Position numbers and translations under genes: made by a program. This document shows, one piece after another, positions 1 through 6,679 of a DNA stretch of 16,077 nt (position 1 is the first letter of the stretch; the number at the start of each line of letters is the position of its first letter). The stretch lies in assembly GCA_002295705.1 (NCBI GenBank), contig DBHP01000108.1, positions 4,791 through 20,867 of the forward strand. Reading direction: 5' to 3'. A model generated the notes under the pieces. The model did no database searches. It saw nothing but the letters and a program-made list of their open reading frames with translations, and had not been told where the DNA came from. The DNA comes from Candidatus Neomicrothrix sp. UBA825 (GTDB taxonomy: Bacteria > Actinomycetota > Acidimicrobiia > Acidimicrobiales > UBA8592).

Positions 1-990
1 CCTGAAGAAAGTCTCACCACGGTGAATTCGCTACAAATGGCAGCTACATATGGAACAGTTCCGATTGCTGCGGCCTTGTTTATATTTCTTGGCAGATTTG
101 CAGACAAGATTGAAACGTGGCCCGGAGCAGGAAGCATTAACGCAGATCAGATAGGTTTAGGCTTCTATGCTGACTCATTAACCTTCCTCTTTTCAGCCGT
201 GATGATTTACTTCATTTCTATTCCTCAAAGAACATCAAAAGAAATTGCTAAAGACAGGAAAAAACCAAAACTAGATCTGAAATCAACAATTGATGAATTA
301 CGTGAGGGATGGGAATTCATATTTGTGAATCCGGTCGTCAGAGCGGTATGCGCAGCTTTGGGAGCTGGTCTTATTGGCGGAGGCATGCTTATCCCATTAG
401 GGCCAATTTTTGCTAAGGACGTTCTTGGTGAGAATGCAGCAGACGGAATGTCAGTTCTCCAAACAGCGCTTGGAATAGGGGTTGCTATTGGAGTAGCTTT
501 CATTGCTTTATCGCGACAACGAATAAGCCAAGTAAGACTGTTTATCGCTTCAGTGTTTGGTGCGGGAATATCACTTTTTATTGGTACATCTATGTCAGGG
601 CTTTGGCCAGCGGCCTCACTTATTGGCCTACTTGGTGTTTTTGCTGGAGCTATCTATGTCCTAGGGTTCACGCTCCTTCAAATAAGCGTCTCTGAAAACT
701 TGCGAGGGAGAATATTTTCTGCAGTTTATACGATTGTTAGACTCTCATTAATTATCGCAATGTCAGTAGGACCTTTTGTCGCAGCTACTTTCAATGGTCT
801 ATCTGAAGAATTCTTTGAGAAAAGAATCGCTATTGTTGGCTGGGAAATTTTTGTACCCGGTGTTCGTGTGACGCTATGGCTAGCATCGCTTATCATCGTA
901 GGTGCGGGCTTTTTAGCCCTGACATCAGTCCGGAATATATTTGACGACCCAGAAAAACATAAAGAGGAGAGTCCGAAAAGTGAAAGCTAA
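1..990 (+). CDS. MFS transporter, 5'-truncated by the window edge
   Basis: The reading frame is open from base 1 (it begins PEESLTTVN), so the apparent GTG start at 22 is internal and the N-terminal half is missing. The visible 329 residues hold about eight hydrophobic segments, typical of the second part of a 12-14 helix major facilitator, with the Q-x-S-x-x-x-x-LRGRIFS cytoplasmic loop motif seen in MFS_3/EntS-like exporters (around bases 680-720). It ends in a charged tail. The substrate cannot be read from the sequence; efflux of a small molecule is the family-level guess. The gene overlaps tmk by 11 nt. In Streptomyces and relatives an MFS-like domain is fused to thymidylate kinase in one protein; here the two are separate, overlapping and in different frames. 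Certain as a membrane transporter family member, uncertain in substrate. Confidence 0.9.
   Translation, partial: PEESLTTVNSLQMAATYGTVPIAAALFIFLGRFADKIETWPGAGSINADQIGLGFYADSLTFLFSAVMIYFISIPQRTSKEIAKDRKKPKLDLKSTIDELREGWEFIFVNPVVRAVCAALGAGLIGGGMLIPLGPIFAKDVLGENAADGMSVLQTALGIGVAIGVAFIALSRQRISQVRLFIASVFGAGISLFIGTSMSGLWPAASLIGLLGVFAGAIYVLGFTLLQISVSENLRGRIFSAVYTIVRLSLIIAMSVGPFVAATFNGLSEEFFEKRIAIVGWEIFVPGVRVTLWLASLIIVGAGFLALTSVRNIFDDPEKHKEESPKSES
965..969 (+). promoter_or_regulatory. Ribosome binding site deciding the tmk start
   Basis: AGGAG lies 10 nt before the GTG at 980 inside the end of the MFS gene. It supports 980 over the upstream in-frame TTG at 941, which has no such site and would add 13 residues before the normal TMK N-terminus. 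Confidence 0.6.
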
Positions 991-1582
991 GTTCATTGCT
1001 TTTGAAGGCGGAGATGCAAGCGGGAAGACAACACAGGCAGAGCGCGTTGCAGCAAAAATAAACGCTGTCTTTACAAGGGAGCCAGGAGGAACGCCAGTTG
1101 GAGAATCATTACGATCTATACTCCTAAACCCAATATCGCCGCTAGCACTTAGAACAGAGGCACTTCTCATGGCAGCTTCCAGAGCACAACTTGTCCACGA
1201 GTTAATCAGTCCGACGTTAACTAAAGGGCAACATGTCGTCACTGATAGATACATTTCTTCCTCACTGGCGTACCAAGGTTATGCGAGTGGTTTACCGATC
1301 GACGAAGTTCTATACTTATCAGTCTTTGCTACCAAAGAACTAACTCCCGATCTAACCATATTGATAGACCTGCCTGTCGAAGAATCCATTAAACGCCGAG
1401 GTAAAAGTCCAGATAGATTTGAAGAAGAAAACATTGATTTCCACAAAAGAGTAAGGGACGGATATTTAGAAATGGCTCAGATAAACAGTGATGAGTGGGT
1501 CATAATCGATGGAACAAAGAGTCAAGAAAATGTGGCTAAAGATGTCGATCAGGCAATCCATGACAGGCTTCAACTTCCGTAA
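980..1582 (+). CDS. tmk: Thymidylate kinase (dTMP kinase)
   Basis: Phosphorylates dTMP to dTDP with ATP in the cytoplasm, a required step to dTTP. From the GTG at 980 the protein has 200 residues, a normal bacterial TMK length, and starts MKAKFIAFEGGDASGKTTQ, so the P-loop sits near residue 10 as in the family. Also visible are the TDRYISSSLAYQG segment (the family DRY/F motif with the dTMP-binding region) and the Arg-rich lid RRGKSPDRFEEE. An in-frame TTG at 941 would extend the N-terminus, but the AGGAG at 965-969 and family length favour 980. The gene overlaps the MFS gene by 11 nt and is followed 12 nt later by holB, so the three are probably cotranscribed. The P-loop has Ala where many TMKs have Gly (GDASGKT for GDGSGKS/T), a mild variation. 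Confidence 0.95.
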   Translation: MKAKFIAFEGGDASGKTTQAERVAAKINAVFTREPGGTPVGESLRSILLNPISPLALRTEALLMAASRAQLVHELISPTLTKGQHVVTDRYISSSLAYQGYASGLPIDEVLYLSVFATKELTPDLTILIDLPVEESIKRRGKSPDRFEEENIDFHKRVRDGYLEMAQINSDEWVIIDGTKSQENVAKDVDQAIHDRLQLP

Positions 1583-1594
1583 GAAAAGGATAAA

Positions 1595-2644
1595 ATGAGC
1601 CTCAGAGACCTATTCGAGGATGTAATTGATCAAGATTCCGCTGTGGCTCAGCTGCAGAAGTCCTCTCAAAACCCTGTTCATGCCTATTTGTTTGTGGGAC
1701 CAAAAGGCTCCTGCAAATGGGACGCTGCAAAAGCTTTCGCTGCGCTAATAATGAATCAAACGAATCATGACCACAGCGAAGAACGAACAAAAAATTTGAT
1801 ACGGAAGGGTGAGCACCCAGATCTAATTAGCATCGAACCAACTGGAAACCAATACAGAGACGATGATGTTCAGAAGATCATTAACGAAGCATCAAGGACG
1901 CCGGTAGAAGGAGCGAAAAAAATAATAGTCGCTAACCGTTTTCATACTGCCAACGAAACTGCTGTAGGTCGCCTTCTTAAAACTCTTGAAGAGCCACCAG
2001 AGTCAGTAATCATAATTCTTCTCTCAGAAATAATTCCTAAAAACCAAATAACTATCGCCTCTCGATGCCAGCAAGTTCAATTCAATCAAATTTCTGATTC
2101 AAAGATGAGCGATTGGCTAACCCAACACGTTAATGATCCTCAAACTATCCAATTATTAACTACCGCTGCGAGGGGAGATATTGATAGAGCCAAAGATTTA
2201 ATATCAGACCCCAATATCGCTTTCCGTTATGAATTGTGGAAAAGCACATTAGAGGACCTTAAGCCAGAAGGATATGCAATAGCGACCTCCGTCAATGAAA
2301 TTCAAAAAGCAATTGATGATGCACAAGAGATTCTTGCTGAAAAACATGACCAGGAGATAAAAGATCTACTTGATAATGAAAAGCAGTTAGGTATTAAAAC
2401 TGGTAACAGAAGTCAACTGGAAGCTACCCATAAACGAGAGATAAGAAGGTTCAGAACTGATGAACTTGAGTTCGGATTCTCAATATTTACAACTATGTTT
2501 CAAGAACAACTTCGTTCAAACCCTGATGAGGGGAGCCTTCAAGCAGTAAACATAATCAAAAAAGCAAACGGAGTAATGAAACGTAATGCGAATGAGAAAC
2601 TTCTTTTGACCTCACTTTTGATCTCTTTATCTGAATTAAATTAA
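1595..2644 (+). CDS. holB: DNA polymerase III subunit delta' (clamp-loader subunit)
   Basis: Clamp-loader AAA+ subunit that with delta and gamma/tau loads the beta clamp. The protein has 349 residues; ATG at 1595 follows AAGGA at 1586-1590. Seen: N-terminal VHAYLFVGPKG (P-loop region 35-42), NETAVGRLLKTLEEPP (residues 120-135) and SRCQQVQF (from 156), the SRC motif that supplies the arginine finger in clamp-loader subunits. The P-loop reads GPKGSCKW, lacking the last Gly and the Thr/Ser after Lys, so ATP binding is unlikely; that is usual for delta'. The four-Cys zinc module typical of this family between P-loop and LEEPP is absent. Residues about 225-290 are highly charged and helical, with an RRFRTDELEFG segment before the collar-type C-terminal domain. 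Directly downstream of tmk, as in many actinobacteria. Confidence 0.9.
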   Translation: MSLRDLFEDVIDQDSAVAQLQKSSQNPVHAYLFVGPKGSCKWDAAKAFAALIMNQTNHDHSEERTKNLIRKGEHPDLISIEPTGNQYRDDDVQKIINEASRTPVEGAKKIIVANRFHTANETAVGRLLKTLEEPPESVIIILLSEIIPKNQITIASRCQQVQFNQISDSKMSDWLTQHVNDPQTIQLLTTAARGDIDRAKDLISDPNIAFRYELWKSTLEDLKPEGYAIATSVNEIQKAIDDAQEILAEKHDQEIKDLLDNEKQLGIKTGNRSQLEATHKREIRRFRTDELEFGFSIFTTMFQEQLRSNPDEGSLQAVNIIKKANGVMKRNANEKLLLTSLLISLSELN

Positions 2645-2648
2645 ATGA

Positions 2649-2676
2649 TTGCCACAGCGCAGGTCACTAGTACACT
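2649..2676 (+). promoter_or_regulatory. Promoter of the tRNA-Thr gene
   Basis: TTGCCA (2649-2654), a 16-nt spacer and TACACT (2671-2676) form a housekeeping-type promoter. Predicted transcription start is near 2683, about 17 nt before the tRNA. The same TACACT hexamer is the predicted -10 of clpC. Confidence 0.5.
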
Positions 2677-2699
2677 CTACGTTGCAAGATTACAGTTCC

Positions 2700-2772
2700 G
2701 CCCGGGTAGCTCAGTTGGCAGAGCGATTCACTCGTAATGAATAGGTCAGGGGTTCGATTCCCCTCTCGGGCT
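2700..2772 (+). tRNA. tRNA-Thr (anticodon CGT)
   Basis: The full cloverleaf can be folded by hand: acceptor GCCCGGG (2700-2706) with CTCGGGC (2765-2771, one G-U pair), D stem GCTC/GAGC with loop AGTTGGCA, anticodon stem ATTCA/TGAAT, loop CTCGTAA with anticodon CGT at 2733-2735, five-base variable loop, and T stem AGGGG/CCCCT with loop TTCGATT. It reads ACG (Thr). The discriminator is T at 2772. CCA is not encoded (CAA follows), so it must be added by the CCA-adding enzyme, as is common in actinobacteria. It lies between holB and the sigma factor gene. Confidence 0.96.
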
Positions 2773-2818
2773 CAAAAGTTCAATCACTAATCAATACGTT
2801 ATAGTCAGCACTTTTAGA

Positions 2819-2824
2819 TAAGCT
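2819..2824 (+). promoter_or_regulatory. Possible leaderless -10 element for the sigma factor gene
   Basis: TAAGCT fits the TAnnnT -10 pattern and ends 6 nt before the ATG at 2831. There is no Shine-Dalgarno sequence before this gene, and leaderless starts with this spacing are common in actinobacteria. No convincing -35 is seen. Confidence 0.3.
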
Positions 2825-2830
2825 ATCCAT

Positions 2831-3448
2831 ATGGCCGACCAGAATGAATTTGCCGAAAACGCAATGCCTTACATGGATCAGCTTTATTCACACGCCCTAC
2901 GCCTCGCTAAAAACCCTGCTGACGCCGAAGATCTAGTTCAAGAAACATACCTCAAAGGTTACAAAGCATTTGAAAGCTTCAACGAGGGGACAAACCTCAG
3001 AGCGTGGTTATTCCGTATCCTAACCAATAGCTTCATCAACACTTATCGTAAAAAACAAAGAAGCTTTGATGAGCATGAAGTCGAAGACATAGAAACTGCT
3101 TACCTATCAAACAGTTTAGACACTTCTTCGAGTCGCCAACTTGGGATTAGTGCGGAGGATGCGCTTTTTGAAAGACTTACTGATGATGAAATTCAAATAG
3201 CTGTAGATTCTCTTCCGAGCAGTTACAAACAAGTAGTTCTTCTTGCTGATGTTCAGGGATTTTCTTACAAAGAAATTGCTGAGATCTTGGAAATCCCGGA
3301 TGGGACAGTGATGTCGCGATTACACCGAGCCAGAGCAAAGCTCAAAAATCAACTAGTCGACTATATGACATCAAGACGATTGATTTATCAAAGCGATGAA
3401 TATGCTACTGAAGGCCTAGAAACTGCAGGGGTAAAATCAAATGACTGA
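2831..3448 (+). CDS. sigR: ECF RNA polymerase sigma factor, SigR/SigH type
   Basis: 205 residues. Region sigma-2 spans about 13-75, with the DAEDLVQETYLKGYKAF and NLRAWLFRILTNSFINTYRK segments that contact core and the -10 element. Region sigma-4 spans about 120-172, with SLPSSYKQVVLLADVQGFSY, then KEIAEILEIPDGTVMSRLHR, the helix-turn-helix for the -35 element. This arrangement and wording match the SigR (Streptomyces) / SigH (Mycobacterium) group, which drives the response to thiol oxidation and heat stress. The identification is strengthened by the overlapping downstream gene for a zinc-binding anti-sigma protein. About 30 residues follow sigma-4, a slightly long tail. The start has no clear ribosome binding site; a leaderless transcript is possible. 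The name sigR is by family and context. Confidence 0.9.
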   Translation: MADQNEFAENAMPYMDQLYSHALRLAKNPADAEDLVQETYLKGYKAFESFNEGTNLRAWLFRILTNSFINTYRKKQRSFDEHEVEDIETAYLSNSLDTSSSRQLGISAEDALFERLTDDEIQIAVDSLPSSYKQVVLLADVQGFSYKEIAEILEIPDGTVMSRLHRARAKLKNQLVDYMTSRRLIYQSDEYATEGLETAGVKSND

Positions 3449-3785
3449 TAATTTGAACCTGCCTCCAAATAGCAACTCTGGACTCTCGCGGAAAAGTAGT
3501 GAATTGAAAAAGTTTATTGAGTTACCACCAGAACATAAGTGCGAAGACTCGGAGAAACTTATCATGCGAGTCTTAGATGGCATTCCTAATCCATCAGTAA
3601 TACAATCCGTCAGAAATCACTTTGGCATGTGCGTACAATGCACGAATGCATTTGAAATAGAAATCCGGTTTAAGTTGGCGATGGCACAGAAAGATACCGT
3701 GAAAGCTCCGCCGGCTTTGCAATTAAAGATAAGCGAAACTCTCCAAAGAATCGATCTTGGGGAAATCGGCATCGGAGATCTTTAA
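3441..3785 (+). CDS. rsrA: Zinc-binding anti-sigma factor, RsrA type
   Basis: 114 residues, overlapping the sigma gene by 8 nt (ATG inside its last codons) with AGGGG 9 nt upstream: tight translational coupling of sigma and antagonist. The zinc anti-sigma (ZAS) signature is present: Cys34, then His60-x3-Cys64-x2-Cys67 (HFGMCVQC). The 26-residue spacing from Cys34 to His60 equals that between Cys11 and His37 of S. coelicolor RsrA. In that family the cluster holds zinc while reduced, and oxidation to disulfides releases the sigma factor. Compared with RsrA there are about 23 more residues before the first Cys, rich in Ser and Asn. No membrane segment, so it acts in the cytoplasm. Redox sensing is inferred from the conserved ligands. 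Confidence 0.88.
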   Translation: MTDNLNLPPNSNSGLSRKSSELKKFIELPPEHKCEDSEKLIMRVLDGIPNPSVIQSVRNHFGMCVQCTNAFEIEIRFKLAMAQKDTVKAPPALQLKISETLQRIDLGEIGIGDL

Positions 3786-3823
3786 TTAGCTTAAATATTT
3801 CTGTGATCTCTGTGTTTAAGGTG

Positions 3824-3837
3824 TCAGTGAACACTGA
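3824..3837 (+). repeat. 14-bp inverted repeat upstream of the small membrane protein gene
   Basis: TCAGTG-AA-CACTGA is a perfect 6-bp dyad in the 72-bp gap after the anti-sigma gene, 20 bp before the ATG at 3858. It could be a protein-binding operator or a small RNA hairpin. No U-tract follows, so it is not a classical terminator. Confidence 0.4.
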
Positions 3838-3857
3838 TTTAGGAGTACGCTCATTAT

Positions 3858-4013
3858 ATGCAAATTTTAGCTGCGGAATGGCATTGGTGGTTAGCGGTGG
3901 TCTTGACTCCCGCTACTGTGCTGACAGTCCTGGCGGTTATAGGTGGATATTTCGTCAAAGTCGTTCGACCCAAGTACCCACCAAAATATAAGAAACCCAA
4001 CCCGGAACTGTAA
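3858..4013 (+). CDS. Small single-pass membrane protein (51 aa), function unknown
   Basis: A short gene, easily missed: ATG at 3858, stop TAA at 4011-4013, with AGGAG at 3841-3845 (12 nt upstream). The product starts MQILAAEWHWWLAVVL, has one hydrophobic helix (about residues 10-32) containing a central Thr-Pro, and ends in a Lys/Pro-rich basic tail (FVKVVRPKYPPKYKK...). The basic tail after the helix suggests an outside N-terminus and a cytoplasmic tail. The next gene begins one base after the stop (TAA-C-GTG), implying translational coupling with the DUF2342 protein. Codons read smoothly and the topology is coherent, so I regard it as real; I recall similar short proteins at this place in other actinobacteria but could not search. 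Role unknown; the neighbour suggests a partner or anchor for the zincin-like protein. Confidence 0.75.
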   Translation: MQILAAEWHWWLAVVLTPATVLTVLAVIGGYFVKVVRPKYPPKYKKPNPEL

Positions 4014-4014
4014 C

Positions 4015-5073
4015 GTGGCCGATACATCGGTCGATTGGGAATTAGCACGACAAGTTGCAACAAAAATTGGGGATCGCAACAGTGCTGTATCTTCCTATCA
4101 TTACGCGACATTATCACCAGATTTTGAACGTTTTACTGCCCAAGCAGAGGAGCTTGTAGCAGAGACAACTGGTTTAGTTTCTCAAATGGGAAACGCTCGC
4201 GGCAGAGTAGCGGACAGGCCAATGTGGATTGATGCAAATATTGATTCATTTCAACGTTTACTCAAACCGCTATCAAAAAAATTAGTAAATCCTGATGCAT
4301 CATTACTAAAAGAATTCGGCTCAAAAGCTAGTGGTGCAGAAATGGGGTTGTTACTTGGGTGGATGTCCGGCAGAGTACTCGGCCAATATGATCTGCTAAT
4401 CATCGAAGACGAGAATCCTGAAGACCAAGACATTGTCTACTATGTTGGTCCGAACGTTCTAGCTATTGAAAAGAAATATGGTTTTCCTCCAGAAGAGTTT
4501 CGGCTTTGGTTAGCTCTCCACGAGTGCACGCATAGGGCTCAATTCACTGGAGTTCCATGGTTAAGGGATCATTTTCTTGGTTTAGTTAATAAGACATTAG
4601 AGTCAGTAGACCCTGATCCAGATATGTTGCGTGACGCTGCGAAAAAAATAGTTGAAGCAAAAAAAACTGGTGAAGATATTTTTGAGGATGGAGGGTTGCC
4701 GGCTTTATTTACCAGTCCTGAACAGCGCGAAACGTTAAATCAAATCTCTGGGATGATGAGTTTGCTAGAAGGCCATGGAGACGTAACTATGGACCGTGCA
4801 GGCGCTGGTCATGTAACTAATGCTGATGTTTTTGCAAAAACCTTCCGAGCTAGACGAAACTCAGCTAAGGGCTTAACTAGGATATTTCAAAAAATCGCCG
4901 GCTTCGAAGCGAAACTTAACCAATATCAAGCAGGGGAAAATTTTATCGAAGAAGTTGAAAGTTCAGGGGGGACTGAATTACTAGACAGAGCATGGGAAAC
5001 GCCAGAGAATCTTCCTAACCTTGACGAGATCAAATCTCCACAAGCATGGATCAACAGAATCAATAATCATTAA
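4015..5073 (+). CDS. DUF2342 family zincin-like protein (putative zinc metalloprotease)
   Basis: 352 residues from GTG at 4015, one base after the small membrane gene. A longer in-frame reading starts at 3943, but it lies inside that gene and adds 24 residues unlike the family. The family is known as DUF2342/zincin_2, annotated as a 'coenzyme F420 biosynthesis associated' or 'zinc-dependent metalloprotease' protein in actinobacteria. Seen: HECTH at residues 169-173, an HExxH zinc-binding motif within LWLALHECTHRAQF, and LLEGHGDVTMDRAG around 250-262, which could give the third ligand and matches the family. Residues near 185-285 are charged and helical. No signal peptide or membrane segment, so probably cytoplasmic. 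It sits directly upstream of tilS, as the homologue (Rv3626c) does in M. tuberculosis. Proteolytic activity and substrate are not established here. Confidence 0.88.
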   Translation: MADTSVDWELARQVATKIGDRNSAVSSYHYATLSPDFERFTAQAEELVAETTGLVSQMGNARGRVADRPMWIDANIDSFQRLLKPLSKKLVNPDASLLKEFGSKASGAEMGLLLGWMSGRVLGQYDLLIIEDENPEDQDIVYYVGPNVLAIEKKYGFPPEEFRLWLALHECTHRAQFTGVPWLRDHFLGLVNKTLESVDPDPDMLRDAAKKIVEAKKTGEDIFEDGGLPALFTSPEQRETLNQISGMMSLLEGHGDVTMDRAGAGHVTNADVFAKTFRARRNSAKGLTRIFQKIAGFEAKLNQYQAGENFIEEVESSGGTELLDRAWETPENLPNLDEIKSPQAWINRINNH

Positions 5074-5105
5074 ATTATTGGCGTTCCTTAAAAAAATACT
5101 TAAAG

Positions 5106-5984
5106 ATGACCATTGTGATCAGTGACCTATTGAATCGATGTACTTTCCCTGAAGGTCCTCTGGAGTGCGCAGTCTCTGGAGGAGCTGACTCTATGGCACT
5201 TTTGGTACTGGCTACTCAAGTTAGTTCTGAAGTGAAAGCAATCCATGTTGATCATGGAATACGAAAGAATTCTGGTGATGAGGCAGATTTCGTATTCCAA
5301 ACCGCACAATCGTTGGGAGCTACTTTTGAATCTGTAACAATAGAAGTACAATCAGGCCCTAATCTTGAAGCTAGAGCAAGAAAAGCGCGGTATTCGGTCC
5401 TCCCCGAGAATATCCTCACAGGACACACAGCAGATGATCAAGCGGAAACCATTTTGTTAGCTCTAATTCGCGGAAGCGCCTGGCATGGTCTTTCAGGTAT
5501 CCGCCCTTCGCTTCAACGACCTATTTTGAAACTACGAAGACTAGAAACTGAAGCAGTCTGTCAAGAATTCAAAATTAATTATTTCAAAGATCCATCAAAT
5601 GAAGATCTGCTCTTTCGCCGTAATCAAATCAGACATCAAATCCTCCCGCTTTTGAACTCCATTTCAGATAGAGACCTTGTCCCAATCCTTGAAAGGCAAG
5701 CAGAGATACTGAGATCAGGAGCAGATTTCCTCAAAGCTGAATCAGAGAAGGTAAACCCAACTAGTTGTGACGAGCTACTAGCAGCTCACACGGCAGTCGC
5801 AAGAGAATCAATACGGAACTGGATATGGGAGAATCGAGATGATGACCACCCACCGGACATTGCAACTATTGACCGAGTTCTCGCAGTTGCTTCTCTTGAA
5901 ATGCGCTCCACTGATATTGGGTCCGGATGGAGAGTAGAAAGAACCAATCGAGTTCTGAGGATTGTTCCTCCAAAAGAAATCTAA
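5106..5984 (+). CDS. tilS: tRNA(Ile)-lysidine synthase
   Basis: Attaches lysine to C34 of the CAU-anticodon tRNA-Ile so that it reads AUA. 292 residues. N-terminal PP-loop ATPase domain: SGGADS at 24-29 (pyrophosphate-binding loop), HVDHGIR near 48, NLEARARKARY near 87, and GHTADDQAET at 106-115, all family hallmarks. Then GLSGIRP, RPILKLRR and FRRNQIRHQILPLL (about 170-183), the tRNA-binding TilS signature. The C-terminal TilS_C domain of E. coli is absent, as expected for the short actinobacterial form. Start ATG at 5106 has no strong ribosome binding site. It is followed by hpt 45 bp downstream, the widespread tilS-hpt pair; the ftsH gene that often comes next is not here. Confidence 0.95.
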   Translation: MTIVISDLLNRCTFPEGPLECAVSGGADSMALLVLATQVSSEVKAIHVDHGIRKNSGDEADFVFQTAQSLGATFESVTIEVQSGPNLEARARKARYSVLPENILTGHTADDQAETILLALIRGSAWHGLSGIRPSLQRPILKLRRLETEAVCQEFKINYFKDPSNEDLLFRRNQIRHQILPLLNSISDRDLVPILERQAEILRSGADFLKAESEKVNPTSCDELLAAHTAVARESIRNWIWENRDDDHPPDIATIDRVLAVASLEMRSTDIGSGWRVERTNRVLRIVPPKEI

Positions 5985-6029
5985 GAGATACACAACTCAG
6001 TTCAATATCTGGGTTAGTGTGCCGACGTT

Positions 6030-6572
6030 ATGAATCATCAACTAAAACCCCCAGGGCAAATACTGCTCAGTGAAAAACAAATACAAAACCGAATAGAAGA
6101 ACTCGGACAGCAAATCACAAAGGACTATGAGAATAAAGCACCCTTATTAATTGGTGTCCTAAAAGGAGCTTTCATATATATGGCAGATCTTGCTCGCGCA
6201 ATTTCACTACCTATTGAGTTTGATTTCATGGCGGTATCTTCCTATGGAAACGCCACTAAAACTAGTGGGGTTGTCCGAATAGTCAAAGATCTTGACATAG
6301 ACCTAAGCGGACGAGATGTTATCGTTGTCGAAGACATTATTGATAGTGGACTTACACTCAACTACTTAAGAAAAAATCTTGAATCTAGAGGTCCAACATC
6401 ACTTGAAGTTTGCGCACTGCTCGTTCGGTCTGGACGGCAAGCCGGTGAATTGGGACTGAAATACGTCGGGTTTGAAATTCCTCCGGATTTCGTAATTGGC
6501 TATGGACTTGATGTAGCAGAAAAGTATAGAAATCTTCCAGATCTATGGAGTTATGACCCATCTCTTGACTAA
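6030..6572 (+). CDS. hpt: Hypoxanthine phosphoribosyltransferase
   Basis: Purine salvage: hypoxanthine (and usually guanine) plus PRPP to IMP/GMP. 180 residues, the normal length. Seen: LIGVLKGAF at 40-48 (the PPi-binding loop), FMAVSSYG at 66-73 with the flexible-loop Ser-Tyr, VVEDIIDSGLT at 99-109 (the PRPP motif with Glu101-Asp102), and DFVIGYGLDVAEKYRNLP at the C-terminus (base recognition and closing of the site). No clear Shine-Dalgarno sequence; TAGTGT at 6015-6020 could serve as a -10 with a very short leader. Placed directly after tilS as in most Gram-positive and actinobacterial genomes. Confidence 0.95.
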   Translation: MNHQLKPPGQILLSEKQIQNRIEELGQQITKDYENKAPLLIGVLKGAFIYMADLARAISLPIEFDFMAVSSYGNATKTSGVVRIVKDLDIDLSGRDVIVVEDIIDSGLTLNYLRKNLESRGPTSLEVCALLVRSGRQAGELGLKYVGFEIPPDFVIGYGLDVAEKYRNLPDLWSYDPSLD

Positions 6573-6591
6573 AAGCTGTTAAGAGTCAAGA
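6563..6591 (+). repeat. Inverted repeat at the end of hpt
   Basis: TCTTGACT (6563-6570) and AGTCAAGA (6584-6591) form an 8-bp stem with a 13-nt loop, starting in the last codons of hpt. No T-run follows, so a classical terminator is not supported. The 3' arm can also pair with TCTTG at 6594-6598. It may be an operator or an RNA processing structure. Confidence 0.35.
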
Positions 6592-6606
6592 AATCTTGCA
6601 TAAGAT
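6579..6606 (+). promoter_or_regulatory. Possible promoter for the phosphatase-fold/folK/panC cluster
   Basis: TTAAGA (6579-6584), 16-nt spacer, TAAGAT (6601-6606, a good TAnnnT -10). Predicted start near 6613 would give a leader of about 67 nt before the TTG at 6680. The -35 is weak. Confidence 0.35.
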
Positions 6607-6612
6607 ACCCAT

Positions 6613-6679
6613 ATCAGGGGTGGAACAGCTCACACAGGTACTAAAATTCTGTGAGGGCCAAACCTAACAGGAGATAAAG
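6613..6679 (+). promoter_or_regulatory. Leader upstream of the phosphatase-like gene, with hairpin
   Basis: Part of a 107-bp gap. It contains CTCACA (6629-6634) complementary to TGTGAG (6650-6655) and ends with AGGAG at 6669-6673, which sits 6 nt before TTG at 6680 and decides that start over the ATG at 6695. I could not match the leader to any riboswitch class I know. Confidence 0.35.

Noticed and set aside
3803..3991. Open frame of 62 codons starting GTG at 3803
   Set aside because: It overlaps the better-supported 51-residue membrane gene in another frame, starts in the intergenic dyad region, and its product has no coherent topology.
3943..4014. Upstream ATG extension of the DUF2342 protein
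   Set aside because: It lies inside the small membrane gene, adds 24 residues unlike the family, and the GTG at 4015 follows the upstream stop directly.
6613..6679. Known riboswitch (folate, ZTP, SAM or c-di-GMP type) in the leader
   Set aside because: I could not find the conserved core bases of any of these classes; only a simple hairpin is visible.
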